From assembly GCA_947164825.1 (NCBI GenBank), contig CAMUYE010000003.1, positions 1 through 55,288 of the forward strand: a stretch of DNA of 55,288 bases, in the 5' to 3' direction. Shown here in pieces: positions 26,819-35,266 of this stretch. Numbering within the stretch: position 1 is the stretch's first letter; every line of letters begins with the position of its first letter. The notes beneath the pieces were generated by a model. It saw nothing but the letters and a program-made list of their open reading frames with translations. It did not search any database and was not told the DNA's origin. Made by a program: the position numbers and the translations under genes. The DNA is from an uncultured Clostridia bacterium. Lineage in GTDB: Bacteria; Bacillota; Clostridia; Oscillospirales; Oscillospiraceae.

Positions 26819-27841
26819 TCAGTTGCAGCTTTCCGGTCTTTTCTTTCCGCAGTTGCGGCAGAAGGGGCTGTTGTTCTCCTGCCCGCAGCCGCAGGTCCAG
26901 GGCGTTCTGGAATCCGCAGGCTTTTCTGCAGCAAGCACAGGCATGGCCCGGGCTCCCGCGGCTCTGGCCGCGGCAGGCATGGCTTCTGCGGCGGCTTGCG
27001 TCAACACAGCCGCCGCCATCTCCGGATCGCGAAGCATGGCAGTATACTGGACAGATTGGACGAGATCTGCGTCTTCCGTATGCGGCGCGTTCAGCGCGAT
27101 GCTGACCAACTCAAGGCCATGCTCTCCCCACCAGCCGGTTTTCAGCCGCTCCCCCAGCTCCTCACAGAGAGCAGGAAGCTCCCCCGGAAGCTCCGACGGA
27201 CGATGACCCTCTGCGCTCATTGCTGCTGCCGCGGAACGGAAGTTTGCGCTCAGCTCCGATCGAAGATGCTCTTCGAGCTCCTGGCGCGTAAAGCGCTTGC
27301 TGACGTTGCCGATAACCGTCTTATAAAGCTTGACCGGATCGGAGACCCGATAAGAGAAGCAGCCGCTCATCTCATATTCGGAATCGAAATCCAGGCCGGT
27401 ATTCCTGTCCTTGACTCGAAGCGGACTTCGGAGCCGGAAAGAAACGCCGTTGATTTCTTTGACGTTGAGGTAGTAGACCCGATAAACCACCGGCTGAATG
27501 TCTCCGCCGCCGAAAGAGACCCGGCGGCCCACTTCTTTGAAGAAGCCCTTCAGACCGCCCTGTTCCGGATCCTCGAAGATGTGCTCTCCCGGCTCCTGGC
27601 AGAAATCGATGATCTTCCCCTGCTTGACCACCAGTACGCACTGACCGTCCGCCACGCAGAGGACGGAGCCGTTGGTCAGCACGTCGTCGTCAGCTCTGGT
27701 GTTGGCGCTGTGGGAGCCGATGCGCTTCCTGCCGCGAACCAGGATCGTGTCGTCGTTCATGGCGTCACACCAGAAGATCTCCCGCCACTGCTCCTCCAGA
27801 ACGCTGTGCATCGCCCCGTTGAAGGCTTTGATGATACCCAT
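26819..27841 (-). CDS. SPFH-domain protein with C-terminal zinc ribbon (YdjI-like)
   Basis: A 340-aa protein. The SPFH/virion-core-like domain covers about 20-260 (DDTILVRGRKRIGSHS, GCFSYRVSDPVKLYKTVIGN). An Ala-rich helix follows, then a zinc ribbon, CGCGQENNSPFCRNCGKK. The B. subtilis relative YdjI acts in membrane stress with PspA-like partners. There is no membrane helix, so it is probably a cytoplasmic membrane-associated scaffold. It begins 17 bp after lysS and may be co-transcribed. Confidence 0.85.
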   Translation of the reverse strand: MGIIKAFNGAMHSVLEEQWREIFWCDAMNDDTILVRGRKRIGSHSANTRADDDVLTNGSVLCVADGQCVLVVKQGKIIDFCQEPGEHIFEDPEQGGLKGFFKEVGRRVSFGGGDIQPVVYRVYYLNVKEINGVSFRLRSPLRVKDRNTGLDFDSEYEMSGCFSYRVSDPVKLYKTVIGNVSKRFTRQELEEHLRSELSANFRSAAAAMSAEGHRPSELPGELPALCEELGERLKTGWWGEHGLELVSIALNAPHTEDADLVQSVQYTAMLRDPEMAAAVLTQAAAEAMPAAARAAGARAMPVLAAEKPADSRTPWTCGCGQENNSPFCRNCGKKRPESCN

Positions 27842-27858
27842 TACGCTCAGCTCGCCGC

Positions 27859-29886
27859 TCAGTGCAGTTTTGCGCCGGCGGGAATGTGCGGATCGACCAT
27901 CAACAGGTGGAGTTTTTCTTCCTCGCCCTCACGGTGGATGGCGCTGAGCAGCATACCGCAGGATTCGACGCCCATCATAGCTCTGGGAGGCAGATTGGTG
28001 ATGGCAATGCAGGTCTTGCCGATCAGCTCCTCGGGCTCGTAGAAGGCGTGGATGCCGGAGAGGATGGTCCGGGGCGTACCGGTGCCGTCGTCCAGGGTGA
28101 ACTTCAGCAGCTTCTTGGACTTCTTGACGGCCTCGCAGGCCAGGACCTTGACGGCGCGGAAGTCGGATTTGGAGAAGGTCTCAAAATCAACCTGTTCCTC
28201 GAAAAGAGGCTCGATCACGACCTTGGAGAAGTCGATGGGCTCCTGGTGCGGGCCGATGTGGGCATCGGCCCCTACGGTTTCCTGCGCGGCCTTGCAGGCC
28301 TCCTGAGAGGGGCAGGTAAAGCAGGCGCAGTCGAAATCTGCGGGCTTCTCTTCGGCGGGCTGCGGGGCGTCGGGGACGCCGCCCCCTACAGGGCGATCCA
28401 GGGGCTTCATTGTCGGGAACAGGATGACCTCGCGGATGGAATCCGCGCCGCACAGGAGCATGACGCAGCGGTCCACGCCGATGCCCAGGCCGCCCGTGGG
28501 GGGCAGGCCGTATTCCATGGCAGTGATATAGTCCTCGTCCATCATGCCCGCCTCATCGTCGCCTCTGGCGCGCAGCTCGACCTGCTTCAGGAAGCGGCCC
28601 TTCTGGTCGATGGGGTCGTTCAGCTCGGAGAAGGCGTTGCCCATCTCGCAATGGCAGATGAAGAGCTCGAAGCGCTCCGTGAGACGGGGGTCCTTGGGGG
28701 ACCGCTTGGCCAGGGGGGAGACGTCCACGGGATGCATGGTGATGAAGGTGGGCTGGATCAGCTTCTCCTCCACCTTCTGGTCGAAGCACTCATAGAGGTA
28801 GTTGCCCCAGCTGTGCTCCTTGGCGGGCCCCAGGACCACGCCCACGGAGGCGGCCAGCTTTTCGGCGTCCTCATCGGAGGTGATCGCCATAAAGTCCACG
28901 CCCAGATAGTGCTTGACCGCCTCGGCCATCGTCATGCGGGGCCAGCCGGGCGTCAAATCCACCTCATGGCCCATCCAGTTCAGCTTGTAGGTGCCGAGGA
29001 TTTCCTTTGCGGCGGAGGACAGAAGGCCCTCGAAGATATCCATCATGCCGTGGAAGTCGGTGTAGGCCTCGTAGAGCTCCACGGTCGTGAACTCAGGGTT
29101 GTGTTTGGGATCCATGCCCTCGTTGCGGAAGATGCGGCCGATCTCGTAGACACGCTCCAGACCGCCCACGATGAGCCGCTTCAAAGGCAGCTCCGTGGCG
29201 ATGCGCATGTACATATCGATGTCGAGGGTGTTGTGGTGGGTGATGAAGGGCCGGGCGGTGGCGCCGCCGGAAATGGTGTTGAGCACCGGGGTCTCCACTT
29301 CCATGTAGCCCCGGCTGTCCAGGTAGCGGCGGATGTGGGAGATAAACCTGGTGCGGATCTCAAAGTTGCGGCGAACCTCCGGGTTCATGATCAGGTCCAC
29401 GTAGCGCTGGCGGAAGCGGGTCTCCACGTCGGTAAGACCGTGGAACTTCTCGGGCAGGGGCAGCAGGGACTTGGACAGAAGGGTCACGCTTCGGGTGCGG
29501 ACGGAGATCTCTCCCCGCTGGGTCTTGAACACGGGGCCCTCAACGCCCACGATATCGCCCACGTCCAGCTTCCGGCAGTCGGCAAAGGCTTCCTCGCCCA
29601 TCTCGTCCACCTTGATATAGAGCTGAACGCGGCCGGAACGATCCTGGAGATCGGCAAAGATGGCCTTGCCCATGCCGCGCTTGGACATGATGCGGCCAGC
29701 CAGACGGACGGACTGCTCCTCCAATTCTTCAAAGCGGTCCTTGATCTCCTGGGCGTGATGGGTCACGTCGAATCTGGTGATCTGGAAGGGATCTCTCCCC
29801 TCCTGCTGCAGGGCCTGCAGCTTCTCGTGCCGGACGCGAACCTGGTCTGTCAGGGGCAGTTCGGCCTGGGGTACAAACTTTGCCAT
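27859..29886 (-). CDS. lysS: Class II lysyl-tRNA synthetase with fused C-terminal EMAPII/Trbp111-type tRNA-binding domain
   Basis: A 675-aa protein from ATG 29886 (AGGAGGAATCCGC upstream); bacterial LysS is usually about 490-510 aa. The anticodon-binding OB fold is at about 60-150 (VRLAGRIMSKRGMGKAIF), and the class II core at about 170-500 with ELPLKRLIVGGLERVYEIG, FRNEGMD and motif 3 GGLGIGVDR. The extra C-terminus (about 575-675, FSKSDFRAVKVLACEAV ... ITNLPPRAMMGVESCGML) is the domain found at the end of MetG. The linker holds a Cys cluster (CACFTCPSQEAC) flanked by two in-frame hairpin repeats encoding RPVGGGVPDAP and VGADAHIGP. It is downstream of greA. Confidence 0.93.
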   Translation of the reverse strand: MAKFVPQAELPLTDQVRVRHEKLQALQQEGRDPFQITRFDVTHHAQEIKDRFEELEEQSVRLAGRIMSKRGMGKAIFADLQDRSGRVQLYIKVDEMGEEAFADCRKLDVGDIVGVEGPVFKTQRGEISVRTRSVTLLSKSLLPLPEKFHGLTDVETRFRQRYVDLIMNPEVRRNFEIRTRFISHIRRYLDSRGYMEVETPVLNTISGGATARPFITHHNTLDIDMYMRIATELPLKRLIVGGLERVYEIGRIFRNEGMDPKHNPEFTTVELYEAYTDFHGMMDIFEGLLSSAAKEILGTYKLNWMGHEVDLTPGWPRMTMAEAVKHYLGVDFMAITSDEDAEKLAASVGVVLGPAKEHSWGNYLYECFDQKVEEKLIQPTFITMHPVDVSPLAKRSPKDPRLTERFELFICHCEMGNAFSELNDPIDQKGRFLKQVELRARGDDEAGMMDEDYITAMEYGLPPTGGLGIGVDRCVMLLCGADSIREVILFPTMKPLDRPVGGGVPDAPQPAEEKPADFDCACFTCPSQEACKAAQETVGADAHIGPHQEPIDFSKVVIEPLFEEQVDFETFSKSDFRAVKVLACEAVKKSKKLLKFTLDDGTGTPRTILSGIHAFYEPEELIGKTCIAITNLPPRAMMGVESCGMLLSAIHREGEEEKLHLLMVDPHIPAGAKLH
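28251..28277. repeat. In-frame GTAG-hairpin repeat in lysS linker, unit 1
   Basis: GGCCGATGTGGGCATCGGCCCCTACGG. On the coding strand CCGTAGGGGCCGATGCCCACATCGGCC encodes VGADAHIGP. Confidence 0.8.
28364..28390. repeat. In-frame GTAG-hairpin repeat in lysS linker, unit 2
   Basis: GGGGCGTCGGGGACGCCGCCCCCTACA. On the coding strand TGTAGGGGGCGGCGTCCCCGACGCC encodes VGGGVPDAP. A near-identical unit is intergenic at 41930. Confidence 0.8.
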
Positions 29887-29910
29887 GCGGATTCCTCCTG
29901 TGAATTGCAT

Positions 29911-29985
29911 AGAGCGGCCTGACCCCAGGCCGCCGGGTCGCCCATCCGGTGACCTGCAGCGGTCTGGGGTCAGGCCGCCCTACAG
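29911..29985. repeat. Hairpin repeats filling the greA-lysS spacer
   Basis: GCGGCCTGACCCCAGGCCGCC at 29914 and GCGGTCTGGGGTCAGGCCGCCCTACA at 29959, in inverted arrangement. A related copy, GGCGGCCTGGGGTCAGGCCGCCCTACGG, is near 31297. On the minus strand CTGTAGGGCGGCC follows the greA stop by 6 nt. Confidence 0.8.
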
Positions 29986-29991
29986 AATGAT

Positions 29992-30480
29992 TTATTTCTC
30001 GACGGAAAGGATCTCGAACTTGACGGTGCCCACGGGGGCTTCCACCTCGACCACGTCGCCCACGGTCTTGCCGATCATGGCGCGGCCAAAGGGGGAATCG
30101 TCGGAGATCCGGTGGTTCTTGGGATCGGCCTCCTGAGAGCCGACAATGGCGTAGAGATCGATCTCGTCAAATTCCACGTCCCGAACCTTGACGGTGCAGC
30201 CCAGGCCCACGTAACCCGCCGTGGCCTCCTCCACGCCGTCGTAGCCGTCGTCAATGATGACGGCGTGGGCCAGGATGTTCTCCACCTCGGCGATGCGGCC
30301 GTAAAGGAGAGCCTGCTCGTTCTTCGCCTCATCGTATTCGCTGTTCTCGGAGAGATCGCCGAAGGAACGGGCTTCCTTCAGATGCTCCGCGACCTCTTTT
30401 TCCCGGGTGGTTTTCAGGTATTGCAGTTCTTGCTCCAGCTCCTGAAGCCGGATGCTCGTGATCTTGAATTCCTTTGCCAT
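29992..30480 (-). CDS. greA: Transcription elongation factor GreA
   Basis: A 162-aa protein that stimulates transcript cleavage by stalled RNA polymerase. The N-terminal coiled-coil (ELEQELQYLKTTREKEVAEHLKEAR) carries the tip residues SFGDLSENSEYDEAKN. The C-terminal FKBP-like domain has ISDDSPFGRAMIGKTVGDVVEV. ATG 30480 (AGGCGGAAGCGTC upstream) is preferred to 30498. It is transcribed from a consensus sigma-A promoter and followed by lysS, a usual arrangement in Clostridia. Confidence 0.95.
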   Translation of the reverse strand: MAKEFKITSIRLQELEQELQYLKTTREKEVAEHLKEARSFGDLSENSEYDEAKNEQALLYGRIAEVENILAHAVIIDDGYDGVEEATAGYVGLGCTVKVRDVEFDEIDLYAIVGSQEADPKNHRISDDSPFGRAMIGKTVGDVVEVEAPVGTVKFEILSVEK

Positions 30481-30520
30481 GACGCTTCCGCCTTTCACCT
30501 TGTTACTGTTTTGTCGCTAT

Positions 30521-30549
30521 ATTATACAGGGCCGAAGTCGGTTTGTCAA
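30521..30549 (-). promoter_or_regulatory. Consensus sigma-A promoter of greA-lysS
   Basis: On the minus strand TTGACA, 17 nt, TATAAT: both hexamers perfect. The -35 overlaps the TGA stop of the upstream GNAT gene. Confidence 0.88.
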
Positions 30550-31169
30550 CTGCGAATCAGGCCATTCTTCTCAAATTCTTCCCGGAAAAGGATCATTTCC
30601 ATCGTCCGGATGCGCTCGCCGTTCTGTTCCCATTCGCCTTCGGTCCAAAGCCTCATGCCGAGTTTCCTTTGCAGGGCGGCGGAGGCGGCGTTGAAGTCGA
30701 AATAGCCGGACTGGATATAGTCCAGGCGGCCTTTCTCAAACAGGGCAGGATAGACGGCCCGAAGCAGCTCGGTCATATAGCCCTTTCTCCAATACCGCTC
30801 GTTGAGCACGTAGGAGAGGGTGACGCCCCTGAGGGCGCGAAGGACCGCGTCGTTTTCCAGGAAGGGATAGCGGCCGATGGAGAGGTTTCCGATGACCTTG
30901 TTCTCCGATTTCAGGACGATGGCAAGGCTGCGAGGCGGGAGCTCCGGATCCAGAATGCGGTCCAGAATCTCCCGGGCGTCGTCCAGGCTGTCAACCGGCG
31001 GATTCCCGGCAAGCCGCTGCTGTTCCTTTTTAGAAAGGTACTCATAGAGCTCGGACAGATCCGCTTCCCTAAATGGGCGCAGGAGAAGACGCTCGGTTTC
31101 GACCGGCTCCGCTATGATAAGAGCCGAGATTTCCCGAAGGATCCTGTGCTGCTGTTCGTTAACGTCCAT
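30546..31169 (-). CDS. GNAT family N-acetyltransferase (RimJ/RimL-like)
   Basis: 207 aa from ATG 31169 (TTGAGGAACAAAAA upstream). TERLLLRPFREADLSELYEYL is the usual start of the RimJ/RimL-type fold. The acetyl-CoA region is YVLNERYWRKGYMTELLRAV, close to the Q/R-x-x-G-x-G/A motif. NAASAALQRKLGMRLW is the C-terminal motif (N-x-x-S ... GF/GM). The substrate is unknown. Its stop codon is embedded in the greA -35 hexamer. Confidence 0.87.
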   Translation of the reverse strand: MDVNEQQHRILREISALIIAEPVETERLLLRPFREADLSELYEYLSKKEQQRLAGNPPVDSLDDAREILDRILDPELPPRSLAIVLKSENKVIGNLSIGRYPFLENDAVLRALRGVTLSYVLNERYWRKGYMTELLRAVYPALFEKGRLDYIQSGYFDFNAASAALQRKLGMRLWTEGEWEQNGERIRTMEMILFREEFEKNGLIRS

Positions 31170-31189
31170 TTTTTGTTCCTCAAGTGTTT

Positions 31190-31609
31190 TGTATCTGTCA
31201 GGTACGGGGCGTCGAGGGCGCCCCCCTACGGTCGCATCCCCCGTCCCATTTTGCATTTTGCATCTTGCATTTTGCATTGGGTTTCCGGGCGGGAGACGGC
31301 GGCCTGGGGTCAGGCCGCCCTACGGCGTGGACGAGCCGATTCTGTCATTCTGAGCGCAGCGAAGAATCCGCATCCCCCGTCCCCTGTTGCCTGATGCCTC
31401 GCTCCCCCCCCGTACCCTGTTGCCTGTTGCCAGTTGCCTGTTGCCTAACGTCCCCTGATCCCTGATCCTTGATCTGTGATCCCTGATCCGTGCGGGGACG
31501 AAGGGCGGCCAATGGTCGCCCCTACAGGCGGGCCTGATGCCTGTTGCCTGATGCCTGTTGCCTGTTGCCTCGTCCGGGCGGGGGACAACGTGTCGCACAC
31601 TGTGCGCCG
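31190..31609. repeat. Large composite repeat array after the S41 protease gene
   Basis: The 440-bp gene-free stretch 31170-31609 is almost entirely repeats. Units: GGGGCGTCGAGGGCGCCCCCCTACGG (about 31206), TTTTGCATTTTGCATCTTGCATTTTGCATTGG (31248), GGCGGCCTGGGGTCAGGCCGCCCTACGG (31297), GTCATTCTGAGCGCAGCGAAGAATCCGC (31344), two runs of CTGTTGCCTGATGCC words (31384-31446 and 31542-31570), a run of CCTGATC words (31454-31488), GGGCGGCCAATGGTCGCCCCTACAGG (31503) and CGCACACTGTGCGCCGCTACGG (31595). All CTAC ends point the same way. No ORF here is credible. Confidence 0.88.
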
Positions 31610-32926
31610 CTACGGCGTGGTAAGGACCTCGATGGCCTTCTGGAGCTGGTCGTCGTCGGCTTGTTCCAGGCGGCTGTAGTAGAGGTCGGCCTTCTGCTCG
31701 TCGGTGAGCTCCACCACATGGTCCGGGGTGATGCCCTTCCCTACCAGGCTCACGCCTTTGGGGGTGGTGTACTGGCCGATGGAAATGTTGATGGCGGAAC
31801 CGTCGCTGAGATTGAAGACTGTCTGGAAACGGCCCTTGCCGTAGGTTTGCTCGCCCACGACCACGGCGGCTCCGTACTCCTGCAGGGCTGCGGCGAAGAA
31901 TTCCGCGGCGGAGTAGGAGTTGTAATTGACCAGCACGGCCATAGGCATATCCAGATACTCGTCGTCGGACATGTCCACAGATTCCTTCCCGCTGTAGTCC
32001 ACGCTGCGGAAGAGCGGGCCCGCGGGCAGCAGATAGTCCAGAATCTCCACCAGCTCGTCCTTGTAGCCGCCGGGATTGTTGCGGACGTCGAAGATCAGCG
32101 CCGTGGCCCCTGCCTTCCGGGCTTCACCGATGGCGGCCAGGGTCTCGTCGGCGGCTCTCCGCTCGAAGTTGCGGATGCGGATATAGGCCAGACCGTTGTC
32201 CAGCAGCTCCCAGGTGACGTTGACGGTCTTGATCTTGGCCCGGGTGATGGTCACGTCCCGCGTCACGCCCGCATGGGAGACGGTGAGGGTCACGCTGGTC
32301 CCCTCCTTGCCCCGGACCCGGTTCTTGGTCTCGTTGATGTCGATGGCTTCCTCGGAACCGTCCAGCACCGGAACGCCTTCCACGGCCAGAATCAGGTCGC
32401 CGATCTCCAGCCCGGCGTTGTAAGCGGGACTGTCCGGGGTCACGTCCACGATCTCGATGCCTTTCTCCACGTTCTCAGCGGAGATCGTGACGCCGATGCC
32501 GACGTAGGAATTGGTGGCGTTCTCCAGATAGGATTCATATTCGTCGGCGGAGATATAATAGCTCCATTCGTCCCCCAGGCCGTCGATCATTCCGGCGGCC
32601 GCCGCGTCTGCCAGCTTTTCCTCGTCTGTTTCGCCGATGTAGTAGCTGTCAATATATGCCTGGATCTGGGCGAGTTTATTCGCCCAGGCTGTTTTGTTGG
32701 AATTGTTCTGCGTTTGACCGGGCTTGACGATCCCCGGCACCGTCTGACCGGTACTGCCGCCGCTTCGTCCGGAAAACAGGGCGGCGCAGACCGCAAAGGT
32801 CATAATGACGGCGATGACCGCGGCCAGGACGATCGGCCAGATACGGGTCTGCTTGACGATCTGAACCCGGGTCGGAGTCCAGGTCTCCTGGGGCTGCGGA
32901 AACTGATATTCGTTGTTGGGATCCAT
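31610..32926 (-). CDS. S41 family C-terminal processing peptidase (CtpA-like)
   Basis: 438 aa from ATG 32926 (CGAGGTATCAATC upstream). An N-terminal membrane helix (WPIVLAAVIAVIMTFAVCAALF) precedes the PDZ domain (about 125-215, GIGVTISAENVEKGIEIVDV) and the S41 core with nucleophile Ser in NYNSYSAAEFFAAAL and Lys in GEQTYGKGRFQ. It is an extracytoplasmic serine protease. It follows ftsE-ftsX-PcsB-like genes, the standard Clostridia order, so it may process the division hydrolase. The terminal codons CCG TAG read straight into a GTAGCGGCGCAC hairpin repeat. Confidence 0.93.
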   Translation of the reverse strand: MDPNNEYQFPQPQETWTPTRVQIVKQTRIWPIVLAAVIAVIMTFAVCAALFSGRSGGSTGQTVPGIVKPGQTQNNSNKTAWANKLAQIQAYIDSYYIGETDEEKLADAAAAGMIDGLGDEWSYYISADEYESYLENATNSYVGIGVTISAENVEKGIEIVDVTPDSPAYNAGLEIGDLILAVEGVPVLDGSEEAIDINETKNRVRGKEGTSVTLTVSHAGVTRDVTITRAKIKTVNVTWELLDNGLAYIRIRNFERRAADETLAAIGEARKAGATALIFDVRNNPGGYKDELVEILDYLLPAGPLFRSVDYSGKESVDMSDDEYLDMPMAVLVNYNSYSAAEFFAAALQEYGAAVVVGEQTYGKGRFQTVFNLSDGSAINISIGQYTTPKGVSLVGKGITPDHVVELTDEQKADLYYSRLEQADDDQLQKAIEVLTTP

Positions 32927-32958
32927 GATTGATACCTCGTTCTCTTCTTGATATGCAG

Positions 32959-32984
32959 ATAGGACGAGCAAGCTCGTCCTATCA
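32959..32984. repeat. Perfect 12-bp inverted repeat between the M23 and S41 genes
   Basis: GATAGGACGAGC-AA-GCTCGTCCTATC, no T-tract. It lies about 35 nt before the S41 start codon and could affect its expression or mRNA stability. Confidence 0.7.
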
Positions 32985-33004
32985 TAAGGCTTCATACGAT
33001 TGCT

Positions 33005-33043
33005 GCAGTGGCCGGGCGGCCGACGGCCGCCCCGGGTGAGGCC
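33005..33043. repeat. GGGCGGCC hairpin repeat after the M23 gene
   Basis: GGCCGGGCGGCCGACGGCCGCCCCGGG begins about 13 nt after the M23 stop. It is a variant without CTAC. Confidence 0.6.
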
Positions 33044-34354
33044 TTAGGGCAGATACTTCTTGGGGTTGACCAGGGAGCCGTTGTAGTACATGGTGAGGTG
33101 CAGATGCGGTCCGGTGGACCAGCCGGTGCTTCCCACGTAGCCAATCAGCTGCCCGCGGGTCACGTACTGGCCGGAGTGGACAACGTAGCGGCACATATGC
33201 CCGTAGAGGGTCGAGAAGCCGTTGCCATGGTTGATGGTGACATAGTAGCCGTAGGCCGTGCCGTAGGTGGCTGTGGTCACGGTACCGGAGGCGCAGGCGT
33301 AGATCGGCGAACCGTAGCTGGCGCCGATATCCATACCGCTGTGATTACTGTAGACGCCGGTAATGGGATGATAGCGGGGCCCAAACTCACAGGTGATGTG
33401 GCGTGAGCTGCAGGGCCACTGGAAGCCGTATCTGCTGACAGACCAGCCGCTGGAGCCGCCGCCACCGCCGCCGCCACCGCCGCCGGCCTCATCTTCCCGC
33501 TCGCGGGCGGCTTTTTCTTTTTCCTCCCGCTCTCTGCGGGCTCTTTCCTCCGCCTCACGACGGGCTTTCTCTTCGGCGGCGACCGCCTCTTTGTACTTGG
33601 CTTCCTGGGCGGCGATCTGGGCCAGAAGGGCTTCCTTCTCGCTGTCGTACTTCTGATCGGCGGCCACCAGGGTATCGTGATCGGCCATCAGCTCAGCCAT
33701 CAGCTCGTCGGCCTCGCTGCGCTGGGAAATCAGTTCCTCTTCCTCGGCGGCCAGAGCTTCCTTGGCCTCCTCCATTTCGATCTTCTCGGCCGCCAGCTCC
33801 TGGCGGGCGTTCTCGATCTCGATGGCGGACTGGCGGATCTTCTCGATCATATTGGCGTCGGAGCGGGCGATCTCGTTGATCATGTCCACCCGGTCCAGCA
33901 GATCCGCGAAACTGCTGGCCTGAAAGAGGATGGACCAATAGGTCAGGTTGCCCTTTTCCTCCATGGCGCGGATGCGGGTCTTATAGCGGGCGTTGAGCGC
34001 GGTCTGCTCGTTCTGGGCGTCCTCCAACTCGTTGCGCTTTTCGGCGATCAGCAGCGTGTACTCCCGGATCAGATCGTTCTTGGTCTCGATGGAATCCTGA
34101 GTCAGCTTGATCTGCTGGTCGATGTTGTTTTTCTCGGAAACGAGATCCCGGATGTCGGACTCGTTTTCCGCTTTCTGTTCCTGAATCTCCTTCTGCTCGG
34201 CGGCAATGGCAGCCTCCTGCCGTTTGAGTTCTTCAATGCGTGCTTTGATCGTGGAGGAGCTCTCCGCGAAGGCGCTGAAGACCAGACCGCCCAGCAGCAG
34301 AAGCGCCAGGAGAATCGCGATCACCGCGACAATTACGCGACGGTATTTATACAT
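33044..34354 (-). CDS. PcsB/EnvC-like coiled-coil murein hydrolase (M23 peptidase)
   Basis: 436 aa from ATG 34354 (GAAGGAGGGACCTGTT upstream). It has a signal or anchor helix (VIVAVIAILLALLLLGGLVFSAFA), then a long coiled-coil (about 35-285). A ten-residue poly-Gly tract links to the LytM/M23 domain, with zinc ligands in NHSGMDIG (HxxxD) and GPHLHLTMY (HxH). In Firmicutes FtsEX recruits such proteins through the coiled-coil and controls septal peptidoglycan cleavage. The gene is 21 nt after ftsX, supporting that role. Confidence 0.93.
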   Translation of the reverse strand: MYKYRRVIVAVIAILLALLLLGGLVFSAFAESSSTIKARIEELKRQEAAIAAEQKEIQEQKAENESDIRDLVSEKNNIDQQIKLTQDSIETKNDLIREYTLLIAEKRNELEDAQNEQTALNARYKTRIRAMEEKGNLTYWSILFQASSFADLLDRVDMINEIARSDANMIEKIRQSAIEIENARQELAAEKIEMEEAKEALAAEEEELISQRSEADELMAELMADHDTLVAADQKYDSEKEALLAQIAAQEAKYKEAVAAEEKARREAEERARREREEKEKAAREREDEAGGGGGGGGGGSSGWSVSRYGFQWPCSSRHITCEFGPRYHPITGVYSNHSGMDIGASYGSPIYACASGTVTTATYGTAYGYYVTINHGNGFSTLYGHMCRYVVHSGQYVTRGQLIGYVGSTGWSTGPHLHLTMYYNGSLVNPKKYLP

Positions 34355-34375
34355 AACAGGTCCCTCCTTCAAGGA

Positions 34376-35266
34376 TTAAACGTCCAGGAATTTGCGGATC
34401 GACATCACGGATCCGAACATACCAACAAAGAGTCCGGTAACGCCGAAAACGACGGCCACCGGCAGCAGGATCTCCCGGAAGGGTGTGATGCTGAACAGCT
34501 GCAGGCTCTGCATTTCGGTGATCCTGGCGTCCAGCAGATTGTACAGGCCCCATTCGAGGAAGAAGGCCACGACGCCGGAGATCAGGCCGATCAGGAAGCC
34601 CTCGACGAAATAGGGGAAGCGGATAAAGCGGTTGGTGGCGCCGATCATCTTCATAATGGCGATCTCGTCGCGCCGGTCGTACATCGCAAGCTTTATGGTA
34701 TTGGAGATCATAAACAGGGAGACCACCAGAAGCACGATGATGATCGCCGCGGAGGCGATGTCCAGGATCCGCTGGATGGTGGTAAAGCCTTCGGCAAGCT
34801 CCGGTCGGTCGGAGATGGAAGCCACGCCCTGTATCTCGCGGATCTGCTGCACCGTCTCCTCCATTTTGGAGTTGTCCTCCAGGGTGACGATGATGCGATC
34901 GCGGAAGGTGGAGGCGTCGATGCCGTCATAGGCCTCTCCCCCGCCCTGCTGTTCGATGAAGCGGCGGCCGGCCTCTTCCCGGGACATGAATTCCGCCTCG
35001 CGGACGTTTTCGACCAGATTGATCCGAGAGCCCACGGATTTGGCCTCGGCCGTGTCGTAGGTCTCGTCCACGTAGACAAGGATGCGGTTTTGCTGCTCCA
35101 TATCGGAGACGAAAATACTGAGGTTATAAATGATCAGCGAAAAGCTGCCGATGATGACGAGACACGCCACCGTCACACACACGGCCGCAAAGGACATGAA
35201 GCCGTGAACGATCATATTATGTACGCCCTCTTTGAAGAGGTAGCCTAATTTTCTAATTCTCTTCAT
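34376..35266 (-). CDS. ftsX: Cell division protein FtsX
   Basis: 296 aa from ATG 35266 ([13 protein letters not shown], a usual FtsX start); ATG 35281 is the alternative and would add five residues. Four membrane helices: about 21-43, then 170-190, 220-245 and 265-285. The extracytoplasmic domain between the first two contains FMSREEAGRRFIEQQ. It works with FtsE as an ABC-type mechanotransmitter that activates the septal hydrolase encoded next. It overlaps the ftsE end. Confidence 0.93.
   Translation of the reverse strand: MKRIRKLGYLFKEGVHNMIVHGFMSFAAVCVTVACLVIIGSFSLIIYNLSIFVSDMEQQNRILVYVDETYDTAEAKSVGSRINLVENVREAEFMSREEAGRRFIEQQGGGEAYDGIDASTFRDRIIVTLEDNSKMEETVQQIREIQGVASISDRPELAEGFTTIQRILDIASAAIIIVLLVVSLFMISNTIKLAMYDRRDEIAIMKMIGATNRFIRFPYFVEGFLIGLISGVVAFFLEWGLYNLLDARITEMQSLQLFSITPFREILLPVAVVFGVTGLFVGMFGSVMSIRKFLDV

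Noticed and set aside
31320-31598. Small ORFs in the repeat array (for example RHQATGIRPACRG)
   Set aside because: They are translations of repeat words, with no ribosome binding site.
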